Assembly (NCBI GenBank): GCA_963805325.1
Contig: CAWDTS010000002.1
Location: forward strand, 404,593-468,592
DNA length: 64,000 nt
Reading direction: 5' to 3'
Origin: DASWJZ01 sp963805325
GTDB taxonomy: Bacteria; Pseudomonadota; Alphaproteobacteria; Rhizobiales; Afifellaceae
Shown piece by piece: positions 1 through 8,038 of the stretch (positions within the stretch are counted from its first letter, which is position 1; each line of letters begins with the position of its first letter). The notes below the pieces were generated by a model. The model did no database searches, was not told the DNA's origin, and saw only the letters and a program-made list of their open reading frames with translations. The position numbers were made by a program, and so were the translations under genes.

Positions 1-263
1 ATGCCGCCCTGCTCCTGTGTCGTACAGGCGGCACGATCGGTTCCCGTCCACACCGCCTTGATCAGAGCGAAATCGACGATGGGGGCGGCGACGCTCCAGA
101 TGATCCAGAGCGCGATCAGCGTCAGGATCGTGTTCAGCCAGTTGGAGAAGAGGTTCTTCCGAACCCAGCCGATTGCTCCGCTGTCGCGCACGGGCGGCGG
201 TGACGCCTCCTGCATCTGGAGACGAACAAAGGAGAGATCGGCTTCGGCTTCGAGTGCGGGCAT
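1..263 (-). CDS. aapM: General L-amino acid ABC transporter permease AapM (N-terminal part, cut by window edge)
   Basis: This is the second inner-membrane permease of the Aap broad-range amino-acid importer. Only the first ~87 residues are present because the gene runs off the left edge. The ATG at 263-261 lies 3 nt after the aapQ stop codon, so the two are translationally linked. The visible N-terminus has a polar leader, then an amphipathic stretch (residues ~31-41), then a membrane segment around residues 42-66. The Aap assignment rests on order (J, Q, then this gene) and on the resemblance of the N-terminus to AapM. The transporter domain itself is outside the window. Confidence 0.85.
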   Translation of the reverse strand, partial: MPALEAEADLSFVRLQMQEASPPPVRDSGAIGWVRKNLFSNWLNTILTLIALWIIWSVAAPIVDFALIKAVWTGTDRAACTTQEQGG

Positions 264-266
264 AGT

Positions 267-1475
267 CTAGCGCTCCACCAGCGCCATACTGCGGTTGTAC
301 CAGTTCATGAAGAGCGAGGTGATCAGCGAGATCGCGAGATACGTCCCCATGGTGATGAGAATGAACTCCACCGCCCTCCCCGTCTGGTTCAGCGCCGTTC
401 CGGCAAACACGGAGACGAGGTCCGGATAGGCGATGGCGACAGCGAGCGAGGAGTTCTTGGTCAGGTTCAGATACTGGCTCGTCAGCGGCGGGATGATCAC
501 CCGCATGGCCTGCGGGATGACCACGAGGCGTAGCGTCAGGCCAGGGCGAAACCCCAGCGAATAGGCGGCTTCCGTCTGGCCCTTTGCGACTGACAGGATG
601 CCGGCGCGCACCAGCTCACCGATATAGGTGGCGGTGTAGAAGCTCAGCGCCAGCAGCAGCCCGATGAACTCGGGATAAATGCGCGCTCCGCCGCGCGGAC
701 CGAAATTGCCTTCGGTCGGATATTCGAGCGTCAGCGGCGTGCCCCAGATGACCGAGATGATCAGCCCGACCACAATCGGTAGCACCACGATCAGCCCAAT
801 GCCGACCCAAAATGTCGGGAACTGCTGTCCGGTCGCAAGCTGGCGAACATGCGCCCAGCGCGCCACGGCGATGGTCGCGATAATGGCGAGCGCGGCGACC
901 ACCAGCACCATCCAGAAATCGTCTCCGAAGATCGGGTTCGGCGCGTACCAGCCGGCTATGTTGATAAGTCCCAGCGGCCCGAGGCTGAGCGCGTCGCGCT
1001 TTTGCGGCAGCAACCGCAGAACGGCGAAGTACCAGATGAAAATCTGCAGGAGCAGTGGGATGTTGCGCAGCGCCTCGACGTAAGCGGTGGCCGTTTTCGC
1101 CACGATCCAGTTCGTCGACAGCCGCGCGATCCCGACGGTGAAACCGATGACGGTCGCCAGCACAACGCCGAGCCCCGCCACGAGCAACGTGTTCAGGAGG
1201 CCGACGAAATAGACACGGGCGTAGGTGGAGGTTTCCGAATAGGGGATGAGCGACTGATTGATCTGGAAGCCGGCGGTGTCCTCCAAGATGCCGAAGCCGA
1301 AGCCTATCCCCTGCGCGCGGAGATTGGCGGCGGTGTTGTTGATGATCCACCAGGCGAAAGCGACGATCCCGACGATCAGCAGGATCTGGAAGATGACACC
1401 GCGGACTCGCTGGTCGTTGAGCACGGAGAACCCGCTTGCGATGGGTCTCAGTGGCATGGCCTCTTGAAGCGCCAC
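267..1475 (-). CDS. aapQ: General L-amino acid ABC transporter permease AapQ
   Basis: AapQ pairs with AapM to form the membrane channel of a polar amino-acid ABC importer. The protein is 402 residues, longer than HisQ-type permeases as expected for Aap/Bzt proteins, and has several hydrophobic segments. Residues ~290-340 carry the EAA-type loop that contacts the ATPase, including the run KGQTEAAYSLGF. The start is GTG: AAGGAGG sits 5 nt upstream, while the internal ATG at codon 7 has no such site. It follows aapJ across an 82-nt gap holding a strong hairpin and is followed by aapM. Confidence 0.93.
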   Translation of the reverse strand: MALQEAMPLRPIASGFSVLNDQRVRGVIFQILLIVGIVAFAWWIINNTAANLRAQGIGFGFGILEDTAGFQINQSLIPYSETSTYARVYFVGLLNTLLVAGLGVVLATVIGFTVGIARLSTNWIVAKTATAYVEALRNIPLLLQIFIWYFAVLRLLPQKRDALSLGPLGLINIAGWYAPNPIFGDDFWMVLVVAALAIIATIAVARWAHVRQLATGQQFPTFWVGIGLIVVLPIVVGLIISVIWGTPLTLEYPTEGNFGPRGGARIYPEFIGLLLALSFYTATYIGELVRAGILSVAKGQTEAAYSLGFRPGLTLRLVVIPQAMRVIIPPLTSQYLNLTKNSSLAVAIAYPDLVSVFAGTALNQTGRAVEFILITMGTYLAISLITSLFMNWYNRSMALVER

Positions 1476-1524
1476 CCTAGCCTCCTTGTCGCTTGCTCAA
1501 CATCGTGCGTCCTCGACGTAGGAA

Positions 1525-1550
1525 GGGCCCGGCCGCTGCCGGCCGGGCCC
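1525..1550 (-). promoter_or_regulatory. Strong intercistronic hairpin between aapJ and aapQ
   Basis: A perfect 11-bp inverted repeat (GGGCCCGGCCG / CGGCCGGGCCC) with a 4-nt loop lies 7 nt downstream of the aapJ stop. No long U-run follows, so it may terminate weakly. In this type of operon such hairpins usually protect the upstream mRNA and keep the binding protein in excess over the permeases. The function is inferred from position. Confidence 0.75.
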
Positions 1551-1557
1551 CCGTTTT

Positions 1558-2574
1558 CTAGCGGATCGGCGGGGCGTACTGAATGCCGCCGTCTTTCCAT
1601 AGCGCGTTCAGGCCGCGTGCGATGCCGAGCGGCGTATCCGGCCCGACATTGCGGTTGAACATCTCGCCGTAATTGCCGACCGCCTTAATCGCGTTGACGG
1701 CCCATTCGTTGGTCAGGCCAAGGCTTTCGCCAAAGGTCCCCTCGACGCCGACGAGGCGCTTGATCTCCGGATTGTCGGAGCTCTTCATCTCTTCGACGTT
1801 CGCCTGAGTCACCCCGAGCTCTTCGGCGTTGATCAACGCATTCAGAGTCCAGCGGGCGATATCCATCCACTGATCGTCACCCTGGCGGATGGCCGGGCCG
1901 AGCGGCTCCTTGGAGATGATCTCCGGGAGCACGATGTTGTCGGCGGGATTGGCGAGCTTCAGGCGTTCCGCGTAGAGACCGGAAGCGTCGGTGGTGAACA
2001 CATCGCAACGGCCGGCGCCATAGGCAGCGATAACTTCGTCGGCCTTCTCGAAGGCAACCACTTCGTACTCCATGTTGTGGGAGCGGAAGTAGTCGGCGAC
2101 GTTGAGCTCGGTGGTCGTGCCGGTGTTCGTGCACACGCTGGCGCCGCCAAGCTCGCTCGCATGCGCGACGCCGAGGTCTTTGCGGACCATGAAGCCCTGC
2201 CCATCATAGTACGTCACCCCGGCAAAATTCAGGCCGAGATCAGTGTCGCGCGACATCGTCCAGGTGGTGTTGCGGCTCAGGATGTCGACCTCGCCGGACT
2301 GCAGCGCGGTGAAGCGCTCCTTCGCCGACAGCGGCGCAAACTTGACCTTGGAAGCGTCGCCGAAGATCGCTGCGGCCAGGGCCTTGCAATAGTCGACGTC
2401 GATACCCGACCAATTGCCCGCCGAGTCGGGATTTGAGAACCCGGGCAGGCCCTGGCTCACGCCACAGGTCAGCTCGCCACGCCCCTTTACGTCTTCCAAG
2501 GTTGTGGCCGATGCAGCGCTCGCCGCAAGACCAAGCGCGAGACCGGCGGCGACCGGTAGAATGTATCTGGTCAT
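1558..2574 (-). CDS. aapJ: Periplasmic general amino acid-binding protein AapJ
   Basis: This is the solute-binding subunit that captures amino acids in the periplasm for AapQM. The protein is 338 residues. It opens with an Sec signal peptide (residues 1-22, hydrophobic core ILPVAAGLALGLAASAASA) and continues with an SBP family 3 fold, including the early motif GRGELTCGVSQGLPGFS. I chose the ATG at 2574-2572 because it gives a proper signal peptide and has AGGAACAG just upstream; longer upstream readings add unrelated sequence. It is the first gene of the aap operon and divergent from metC across a 220-nt shared promoter region. Confidence 0.94.
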   Translation of the reverse strand: MTRYILPVAAGLALGLAASAASATTLEDVKGRGELTCGVSQGLPGFSNPDSAGNWSGIDVDYCKALAAAIFGDASKVKFAPLSAKERFTALQSGEVDILSRNTTWTMSRDTDLGLNFAGVTYYDGQGFMVRKDLGVAHASELGGASVCTNTGTTTELNVADYFRSHNMEYEVVAFEKADEVIAAYGAGRCDVFTTDASGLYAERLKLANPADNIVLPEIISKEPLGPAIRQGDDQWMDIARWTLNALINAEELGVTQANVEEMKSSDNPEIKRLVGVEGTFGESLGLTNEWAVNAIKAVGNYGEMFNRNVGPDTPLGIARGLNALWKDGGIQYAPPIR

Positions 2575-2794
2575 CTGTTCCTGCTTCCCTGTTACGTGAC
2601 ATGGCGGCGGGGCAGCGAGACGATACGATCCCCCAAAACGCGGACCAATCGCGTCACATTTCGGTAGCCCCTCCTCCACTCTGGTGTCATCGAACGGCAA
2701 ACTCCACCAAGGGTCAAGCCTGCTCAATCCCAAGACGCGATTGGACTTCTCGCCGGCTTCGCCTATTGCGGATGCGAAGAGACAAGGAATTTCC

Positions 2795-3976
2795 ATGACT
2801 GACGACGGTCGCAAGAATCGGACCAACTGGCGTCCCGACACGCTGATCGCACATGCGGGGCTCGATCCGATGAGCTTCCATGGCTTCGTGAACCCGCCGC
2901 TCGTGCGGGCCTCGACCGTGTTGCACAGCACCGTGGAGTCGATGCTTGAGCGCGAGGGCCATCGCTATCCCTACGGCCTCATGAACACGCCGACGATCGA
3001 AGCGCTGACGACGGCGCTCACGTCTCTTGAAGGGAAGGAAGCGGCCGGCACGGTGCTGGTGCCCTCGGGGCTCGCGGCGGTCACTGTCGCCATCATGGCC
3101 GCCGTGCGGCCGCAGACGAAGGTGCTTCTTCCGGACAACGTCTACTATCCCTCACGGCGCTTCGGCGACGAGCTGCTTTCGATGTTCGGCGCGGAGGCCG
3201 TGTACTACGACCCGCTGTCCAACGACGACGTCGAAGCGAAGATGAAGGGCGCCTCCGTCGCGCTCATCGAAGCGCCGGGCTCCCTGACCTTCGAGATGCC
3301 GGACATCGCCGCGATCGTCGCCGCGGCAAAGGAAGCGGGAGCGCTCACCGTTTTCGACAACACCTGGGCGACGCCTCTTTTCTATCGGCCGCTCGAACAT
3401 GGCGGCGACATCGTCGCCCATGCGGGCACCAAGTATTTCGGCGGTCATTCCGATCTTCTGATCGGCTCGATCTCCGCCAGCGCCAAGACCTGGCCGCGTC
3501 TGAAGAAGCTGCACCACACACTCGGGCTGCAGGCCGGCACCGAGGAGATCTGGCTGACGCTGCGCGGGCTTAAGACCATGAGCGTGCGGCTCGAGCGGCA
3601 CCAGCGCAGCGCGCTTGCGATCGCCAACTGGCTCAAGCAGAGGCCGGAAGTGAAGCGCGTGCTTTGTCCCGGCCTTCCCGACGATCCCGGTTACGCGCTT
3701 TGGAAGCGCGACTTCAGCGGCATGTCGGGGCTGTTCGCTTTCGTTCTGAGCGCGAGCTTCGATGAGGCCAAGCGCTTCATGAATGCGCTTGAGCTTTTCG
3801 GGATCGGAGCGTCGTGGGGCGGCTTCGAGTGCCTGGCGGTCCTCGCCCAGCTCGACGAAGCGCGCAGCGTCCGCAAGTGGACCGAAGGGCCGGTGATCCG
3901 CGTCCATATCGGATTGGAGGATCCCGCCGACATCATCGAAGATCTGGAGCGCGGCTTCGCCGCCCTGGCGGCCTGA
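2795..3976 (+). CDS. metC: Cystathionine beta-lyase (PLP-dependent)
   Basis: This enzyme cleaves cystathionine to homocysteine, pyruvate and ammonia in methionine synthesis. The 393-residue protein is a Cys/Met-metabolism PLP enzyme (aspartate aminotransferase fold). The PLP lysine lies in HAGTKYFGGHSDLLIGS, near residue 215, and the cofactor-binding run VPSGLAAVTVAIMA is at about residues 90-103. The ATG at 2795 has AAGGAAT just upstream and matches usual family length; an in-frame start 111 nt earlier would add a poor N-terminus. metC next to aapJ is a known rhizobial arrangement. A bidirectional terminator follows. Confidence 0.92.
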   Translation: MTDDGRKNRTNWRPDTLIAHAGLDPMSFHGFVNPPLVRASTVLHSTVESMLEREGHRYPYGLMNTPTIEALTTALTSLEGKEAAGTVLVPSGLAAVTVAIMAAVRPQTKVLLPDNVYYPSRRFGDELLSMFGAEAVYYDPLSNDDVEAKMKGASVALIEAPGSLTFEMPDIAAIVAAAKEAGALTVFDNTWATPLFYRPLEHGGDIVAHAGTKYFGGHSDLLIGSISASAKTWPRLKKLHHTLGLQAGTEEIWLTLRGLKTMSVRLERHQRSALAIANWLKQRPEVKRVLCPGLPDDPGYALWKRDFSGMSGLFAFVLSASFDEAKRFMNALELFGIGASWGGFECLAVLAQLDEARSVRKWTEGPVIRVHIGLEDPADIIEDLERGFAALAA

Positions 3977-3987
3977 TTTCAAACGCG

Positions 3988-4017
3988 AACCGCCGCCGGA
4001 TCTCTCCGGCGGCGGTT
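3988..4017. terminator. Bidirectional terminator hairpin between metC and the 4.0-4.4 kb gene
   Basis: A perfect 13-bp stem (AACCGCCGCCGGA / TCCGGCGGCGGTT) with loop TCTC begins 11 nt after the metC stop. It lies between two convergent genes, with A-rich sequence on one side and T residues on the other, so it can serve both strands. Confidence 0.8.
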
Positions 4018-4036
4018 TGCATTCGAGCTGATGCGT

Positions 4037-4393
4037 TTAGATCGAGTAGACCTCGTAGCTCGGTCCATCAGTGACGATATCCGTCGCCTCGCACAGGTTC
4101 ACGTCATAGATGTCCCATGCGCTGCCGTCGGCGTAGGTCACCTGGACATCGAAGCGGCAATAGCCACGGTTGCGATACGGCTCGACTTCACCGACTCCGT
4201 TGGCCGGAATGACGCCATTCAAAAGGTTGTAGCCCCAGTCGTTGCGGCCAATGTCGCTGATCCGGACGCCGACGATGTTGCTGTCGCCGATGTTGTGGAT
4301 GTCGACCCAGCGCTCGTAGGCGGACGCGGAACCGGCGGCGGCGAGCGATCCGGCGACGACGAAAGCGGCGGCCATGGTGCGGAAAAGGTTCAT
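4037..4393 (-). CDS. Small secreted protein of unknown function
   Basis: The protein is 118 residues. It has a Sec signal peptide (residues 1-23, core TMAAAFVVAGSLAAAGSASA) and a mature domain of about 95 residues rich in aromatic and acidic residues, with two cysteines (GYCRFDV and NLCEA) that could form a disulfide. The pattern suggests a small beta-sandwich, but I recognise no family motif. The ATG at 4393 has GGAG 6 nt upstream and gives a clean signal peptide; two in-frame ATGs 12-15 nt upstream are less well placed. The gene is convergent with metC and probably transcribed alone. Function is unknown. Confidence 0.7.
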   Translation of the reverse strand: MNLFRTMAAAFVVAGSLAAAGSASAYERWVDIHNIGDSNIVGVRISDIGRNDWGYNLLNGVIPANGVGEVEPYRNRGYCRFDVQVTYADGSAWDIYDVNLCEATDIVTDGPSYEVYSI

Positions 4394-4596
4394 CTTCGTC
4401 TCCATCATCTGCCCGGTGGTGTCTGCCCCCCGGGGCGTTGCGATGGTTTTGTCTCCCACGCCGGAAGACCCACGTTTGTGCGGGGGCTCACAAGCCGGGC
4501 GCGGGCCGAAAAACGCCCTTAATGCCTTGGTTTGCCAGCTATCTGAGCCTTGCTGCTTGACCCGCGGGCCGCCTCGGCCTACGCGGCAGCGGCAGT

Positions 4597-4673
<77 letters not shown>

Positions 4674-4736
4674 GCCTCTCCGCCGGGCCCGAGCCCGGCG
4701 AGCCGGCGAGAGCAACGATCGAACGCGAGGCGGAAG

Positions 4737-5042
4737 ATGGTCGCACGCATTTACAGGCCGGCGAAGACGGCGATGCAGTCGGGGCGCGCCAAGACGCACC
4801 GCTGGGTGCTGGACTTCGAGCCGGAGCAGGCGAAGGAGATCGAGCCACTGATGGGCTATACGTCGTCCGGCGACATGCGCAGCCAGATTTGCCTTGAGTT
4901 CGACACGCAGGAGGAGGCGATCGACTACGCCAAGCGGAATGGCATCGCCTACCAGATCTTCGAGCCGAAGGAGCGCGTGCGCCCGGCGATCGCCTACTCG
5001 GATAATTTCAAGCGTGACAGAACGCAGCCCTGGACGCACTGA
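4737..5042 (+). CDS. Complex I accessory subunit, NDUFS4 (18-kDa) family
   Basis: This 101-residue protein matches the ETC complex I subunit region family (NDUFS4-like), an alphaproteobacterial accessory subunit of NADH:ubiquinone oxidoreductase that mitochondria retained. Diagnostic features are the opening ARIYRPAKTAMQSG, then the run TKDW-like THRWVLDF, then GYTSSGD near residue 40, and the tail FKRDRTQPWTH. It lies between two tRNA genes with no other nuo genes nearby, as is common in Rhizobiales. The ATG at 4737 gives the usual family length. Membership is seen from the motifs; the complex I role is family knowledge. Confidence 0.92.
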   Translation: MVARIYRPAKTAMQSGRAKTHRWVLDFEPEQAKEIEPLMGYTSSGDMRSQICLEFDTQEEAIDYAKRNGIAYQIFEPKERVRPAIAYSDNFKRDRTQPWTH

Positions 5043-5055
5043 GGCAAGAGCACGG

Positions 5056-5131
5056 GGCCCCGTAGCTCAGGGGATAGAGCAGTAGCCTTCTAAGCTATTG
5101 GTCGCAGGTTCGAATCCTGCCGGGGTCACCA
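5056..5131 (+). tRNA. tRNA-Arg (anticodon TCT)
   Basis: A complete 76-nt cloverleaf with encoded CCA. Acceptor GGCCCCG pairs with CGGGGTC, with one G-T wobble. The anticodon loop CTTCTAA carries TCT. D-arm GCTC/GAGC and T-arm GCAGG/CCTGC are regular. It starts 14 nt after the NDUFS4-like gene. Confidence 0.97.
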
Positions 5132-5195
5132 TCCAGCGGCGCCCGCGTCTCGAAGCGCGGTCGCGGAAGCCGCAGGCGTCCCCACGTTGGGCAGA

Positions 5196-5209
5196 GTGAC
5201 CTAGGTCAA
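5196..5209. promoter_or_regulatory. FNR/FixK-type palindrome upstream of the DUF3775 gene
   Basis: The site GTGAC-CTAG-GTCAA differs by one base from the symmetric TTGAC-N4-GTCAA form. It sits ~86 nt before the ATG at 5295. Crp/FNR-family regulators (FnrL, FixK, NnrR) bind such sites in Alphaproteobacteria to control low-oxygen genes. Which regulator acts here is not visible. Confidence 0.55.
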
Positions 5210-5253
5210 TCCGGGAACCGGAGAGCCGGCTATCCTCTTGTTTGAGGAAGCGC

Positions 5254-5270
5254 CCCCGCCTGAGGCGGGG
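5254..5270. promoter_or_regulatory. GC-rich hairpin in the 5' leader of the DUF3775 gene
   Basis: CCCCGCC and GGCGGGG pair around a TGA loop, 24 nt before the ATG at 5295 and between the FNR-like box and the ribosome binding site. It could affect translation or mark an upstream transcript end. No function is shown. Confidence 0.4.
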
Positions 5271-5294
5271 AGCACGAAAGCCGGAGAGCCGCAG

Positions 5295-5726
5295 ATGATC
5301 AAAGAGACCGCCGCGCCGGTGGAGATCAATATCAGCACCGAGAAGGTCTGCTACATCATCATCAAGGCGCGCGAGTTCGATGTGAAGGTCGAGCCGCTCG
5401 AGCCGGATCCCGGCTCCAATCCGTCGGACGACGACGAGGGCTCGATCCTTGAGGACTATGCCGACGATCCGACGCTGCTAGAGCTGAAAGAGGCCATCGC
5501 CGATCTCAACGACGACGAGGTCGTCGACCTGATCGCGATCGCGTGGGTGGGGCGCGGCGACTTTGACCGCACGGACTTCGAGAGCGCGCGCGGCCTCGCG
5601 AGCGAGCGCCACCGGCCGAACTCCGCGCCCTATCTCACCGGGATGCCGAAGCTCGGCGACTACCTGGAGGATGGCCTGGCGGAACTCGGACACGCTTGCG
5701 ACGACACGGAGATGGTGCACCTCTAG
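5295..5726 (+). CDS. DUF3775-type protein of unknown function
   Basis: The protein is 143 residues, acidic and without signal peptide or membrane segment. I assign it tentatively to DUF3775 because of the N-terminal VEINISTEKVCYIIIKAREF and the central run LNDDEVVDLIAIAWVGRGDF. The rest includes an acidic linker (residues ~40-55) and a C-terminal helical region ending GLAELGHACDDT. The ATG at 5295 is preceded by GGAGAG. The FNR/FixK-like site upstream and the neighbouring UspA gene with a similar site suggest expression under low oxygen. Biochemical role is unknown. Confidence 0.75.
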   Translation: MIKETAAPVEINISTEKVCYIIIKAREFDVKVEPLEPDPGSNPSDDDEGSILEDYADDPTLLELKEAIADLNDDEVVDLIAIAWVGRGDFDRTDFESARGLASERHRPNSAPYLTGMPKLGDYLEDGLAELGHACDDTEMVHL

Positions 5727-5759
5727 CGCCCTGGAGACAGTCCCGCGCACTTGGCGCGA

Positions 5760-5773
5760 TTGACATGGGTCAA
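5760..5773. promoter_or_regulatory. FNR/FixK-type palindrome upstream of the UspA gene
   Basis: TTGAC-ATGG-GTCAA is a perfect 5+5 inverted repeat with a 4-nt spacer, the half-site form used by Crp/FNR-family activators. It lies ~93 nt upstream of the UspA start codon, almost the same distance as the matching box before the DUF3775 gene. Confidence 0.65.
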
Positions 5774-5865
5774 GGCCTCCCGGCGGCGCTGCCCTAGTTC
5801 TTCTTTGGCTGAAGGGCGGCCATCCCTGGTGTTTTCGCCCGGAACTGCCAGAGGGAGAAACGCCC

Positions 5866-6321
5866 GTGAACATGCAGCTCATCTTGCATCCGACCGACGG
5901 CTCGGAGCAGGCAAAAAAGGCGCTTGACTACGCGGCGGAGCTTGCCGCGAGCACGAAAGCGAAGCTGCTTTTGCTGCATATTCAGCCGCGGCACGGTCAC
6001 GACTGGGTCCCGAAGGAGATGGTGGAGTTCGAGCGCCTGGAGAAGATCCGCATGACGGAGGCCGAGCTGCTGCGCTCGGCGGCGGAGTTCGTCACCGCGG
6101 AGGCGCAGCAGGCGGCGCAGGCGAAAGGCGTAAAGAACGTCGAGATTCTGATCGTGGAGGGCGATCCCGCGCAGGCGATCGTGGAAACCGCGAAGCAGCG
6201 GAAGGCCGACGCCATCGTCATCGGCTGCCGCGGCCTCAACTACCTTGAGGGCCTGTTGCTCGGCAGCGTGTCGCACAAGGTGGTGCAGGCGGCGCCGTGC
6301 ACCTGCATCGTTGTGCGCTAG
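5866..6321 (+). CDS. Universal stress protein, UspA family
   Basis: A cytoplasmic single-domain Usp protein of 151 residues. The nucleotide-binding fold is visible: the N-terminal strand MQLILHPTDGSEQAKKALDYA, and the C-terminal phosphate-binding stretch IGCRGLNYLEGLLLGSVSHK (residues ~122-141), close to the ATP-binding G-2x-G-9x-G-S/T pattern. The start is GTG at 5866, preceded by GGGAG at a good distance; the ATG two codons later is poorly spaced. The FNR/FixK-like palindrome upstream suggests induction under oxygen limitation, a common theme for Usp genes. It is convergent with the glucosidase genes, 12 nt apart. Confidence 0.9.
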   Translation: MNMQLILHPTDGSEQAKKALDYAAELAASTKAKLLLLHIQPRHGHDWVPKEMVEFERLEKIRMTEAELLRSAAEFVTAEAQQAAQAKGVKNVEILIVEGDPAQAIVETAKQRKADAIVIGCRGLNYLEGLLLGSVSHKVVQAAPCTCIVVR

Positions 6322-6333
6322 GGCGCGATCGTC

Positions 6334-8037
6334 TTACCCTGGCCCTTCCCCGGATGACTCGCGCCCACGGCGGCGCGGCTGGATGAGCTTTGCGATCAGG
6401 CCGGTCCAGCCGGTCTGATGGGAGGCGCCGAGACCGCGACCGGTATCGCCGTGGAAATATTCGTTGAACGGGATGTAGTCGCGGAAATGCGGGTCCGCCT
6501 GGAAGGTCTCGACATCGCCGAAGACGGCGCGGCGGCCAGCCTCGTCCCGCATGAAGATGCACATCAGCCTGCGAGTCAGCTCTTCGGAGGCCTCCAGGAT
6601 CGTCGCCATCTTGCCCGAGCCCGTCGGGCACTCGATGCGGAAGTCGTCGCCGTAATAGTGGTGGAAACGCTGCATCAACTCGATGAGCAGGAAGTTCACC
6701 GGAAACCAGATCGGCCCACGCCAGTTCGAGTTGCCGCCGAACATGTAGCTGTCGGACTCGCCCGGCAGATAGCTCACGACGTGCTCCTCGCCGTTGAGGT
6801 TGAAGCGGAACGGCTGGGTTTCATGCGCCTTGGAAAGCGCACGCACGCCGTAGGGCGAGAGGAACTCGGTCTCATCGAGCACGCGCTTCAGCAGCCGCTT
6901 CATGCGGCTGCCGCGCAGCAGCGACAGCAGGAAGCGATCGCCGGCGCCCGGCTCTTCCCAGCGTGAGACGAGAGTCGCCAGATCGGGCCTGTTCTCCAGG
7001 AACCAGTGCATGCGGCGGGCGAACCGCGGCAACGCCATGAGCCGCTCGGGCTCCAGCACCTCCACCGCGAAGAGCGGGATCAGCCCGACCATGGAGCGCA
7101 AGCGCATCGTGTAGGTCTGGCCGCTCTCGGTGCGCAGCATGTCGTAATAGAACCCGTCGGTCTCGTCCCAAAGACCGTTGCCCTGCCCCTGGAAATCGGC
7201 CATCGCCTTGGCGATGTGCAGGAAGTGCTCGAAGAACTTGGTCGCGATGTCCTCGTAGGCGCTGTTGTGGAGGGCAAGCTCCAACGAGATGCGCAACATG
7301 TTGAGGCAGTACATCGCCATCCACGATGTGCCATCGGCCTGATTGATATAGCCGCCGGTCGGCAAAGGCTTGGAGCGATCGAACACGCCGATATTGTCGA
7401 GGCCGAGGAAGCCGCCCTGGAAGATGTTGCGGCCTTCCACGTCCTTGCGGTTCACCCACCAGGTGAAATTGAGCAGGAGCTTGTGGAAGACGCGCTCCAG
7501 GAAGCGGATGTCGCCGGAATCGCCGCGGCGGGCGGCGTCGATCTTGAAGACGCGCAAGGTAGCCCAGGCATGGACAGGCGGATTGACGTCGCCGAAACCC
7601 CACTCATAGGCCGGAAGCTGGCCGCTCGGGTGCATCGCCCATTCGCGCGCGAGCAGGAGCAGCTGCTCCTTGGCGAATGCGGGGTCGATCAGGGCAAGCG
7701 GCAGGCAGTGAAAAGCCGAATCCCACGCGGCGAACCAAGGATACTCCCACTTGTCCGGCATCGAGAGGATGTCCGAGATATCGAAGTGATCCCAGTCCTT
7801 GTTGCGTCCGGTCGCGCGCTCCGGCGGCGGCTGCGGCTGGTCGGGATCCCCCATCAGCCACTGGCGCACATCGTAGCGATAGAACTGCTTGGTCCAGATC
7901 ATGCCGGCAAGCGCCTGGCGCTGCACCAGCCGCGCATCGGCATCGGTAATGTCGCATTGCAGGTCGTCGTAGAACGCGTCGGCCTCGGCACGCGCGCCCG
8001 CGAGCAGGGCATCGGCGTCCTCGAAAGGCGCCGCCAT
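6334..8037 (-). CDS. GH63-like glucosidase, catalytic (alpha/alpha barrel) part of a split gene
   Basis: This 567-residue protein is the C-terminal two thirds of a bacterial GH63/MGH1-type glucosidase that is normally one chain of about 890 residues. It contains the (alpha/alpha)6 barrel: WFAAWDSAFHCLPLAL (residues ~104-119), where the aspartate is the likely general acid, and NSNWRGPIWFPVNFLLIELM near the C-terminus. The preceding gene ends TGA one base before this ATG (TGAGATG), so the chain could be translated by coupling; a GAAGGA sits just upstream. Removing one T from the junction joins both parts in one frame (TKD-E-MAAPF). I therefore think this is a single gene with a +1 frameshift, real or artefactual. 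Substrate is not predictable beyond alpha-glucosides. Confidence 0.85.
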   Translation of the reverse strand: MAAPFEDADALLAGARAEADAFYDDLQCDITDADARLVQRQALAGMIWTKQFYRYDVRQWLMGDPDQPQPPPERATGRNKDWDHFDISDILSMPDKWEYPWFAAWDSAFHCLPLALIDPAFAKEQLLLLAREWAMHPSGQLPAYEWGFGDVNPPVHAWATLRVFKIDAARRGDSGDIRFLERVFHKLLLNFTWWVNRKDVEGRNIFQGGFLGLDNIGVFDRSKPLPTGGYINQADGTSWMAMYCLNMLRISLELALHNSAYEDIATKFFEHFLHIAKAMADFQGQGNGLWDETDGFYYDMLRTESGQTYTMRLRSMVGLIPLFAVEVLEPERLMALPRFARRMHWFLENRPDLATLVSRWEEPGAGDRFLLSLLRGSRMKRLLKRVLDETEFLSPYGVRALSKAHETQPFRFNLNGEEHVVSYLPGESDSYMFGGNSNWRGPIWFPVNFLLIELMQRFHHYYGDDFRIECPTGSGKMATILEASEELTRRLMCIFMRDEAGRRAVFGDVETFQADPHFRDYIPFNEYFHGDTGRGLGASHQTGWTGLIAKLIQPRRRGRESSGEGPG

Positions 8038-8038
8038 C

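Noticed and set aside
1..270. Plus-strand open frame at the left edge
   Set aside because: The minus strand encodes the AapM N-terminus directly after aapQ; the plus frame is its shadow.
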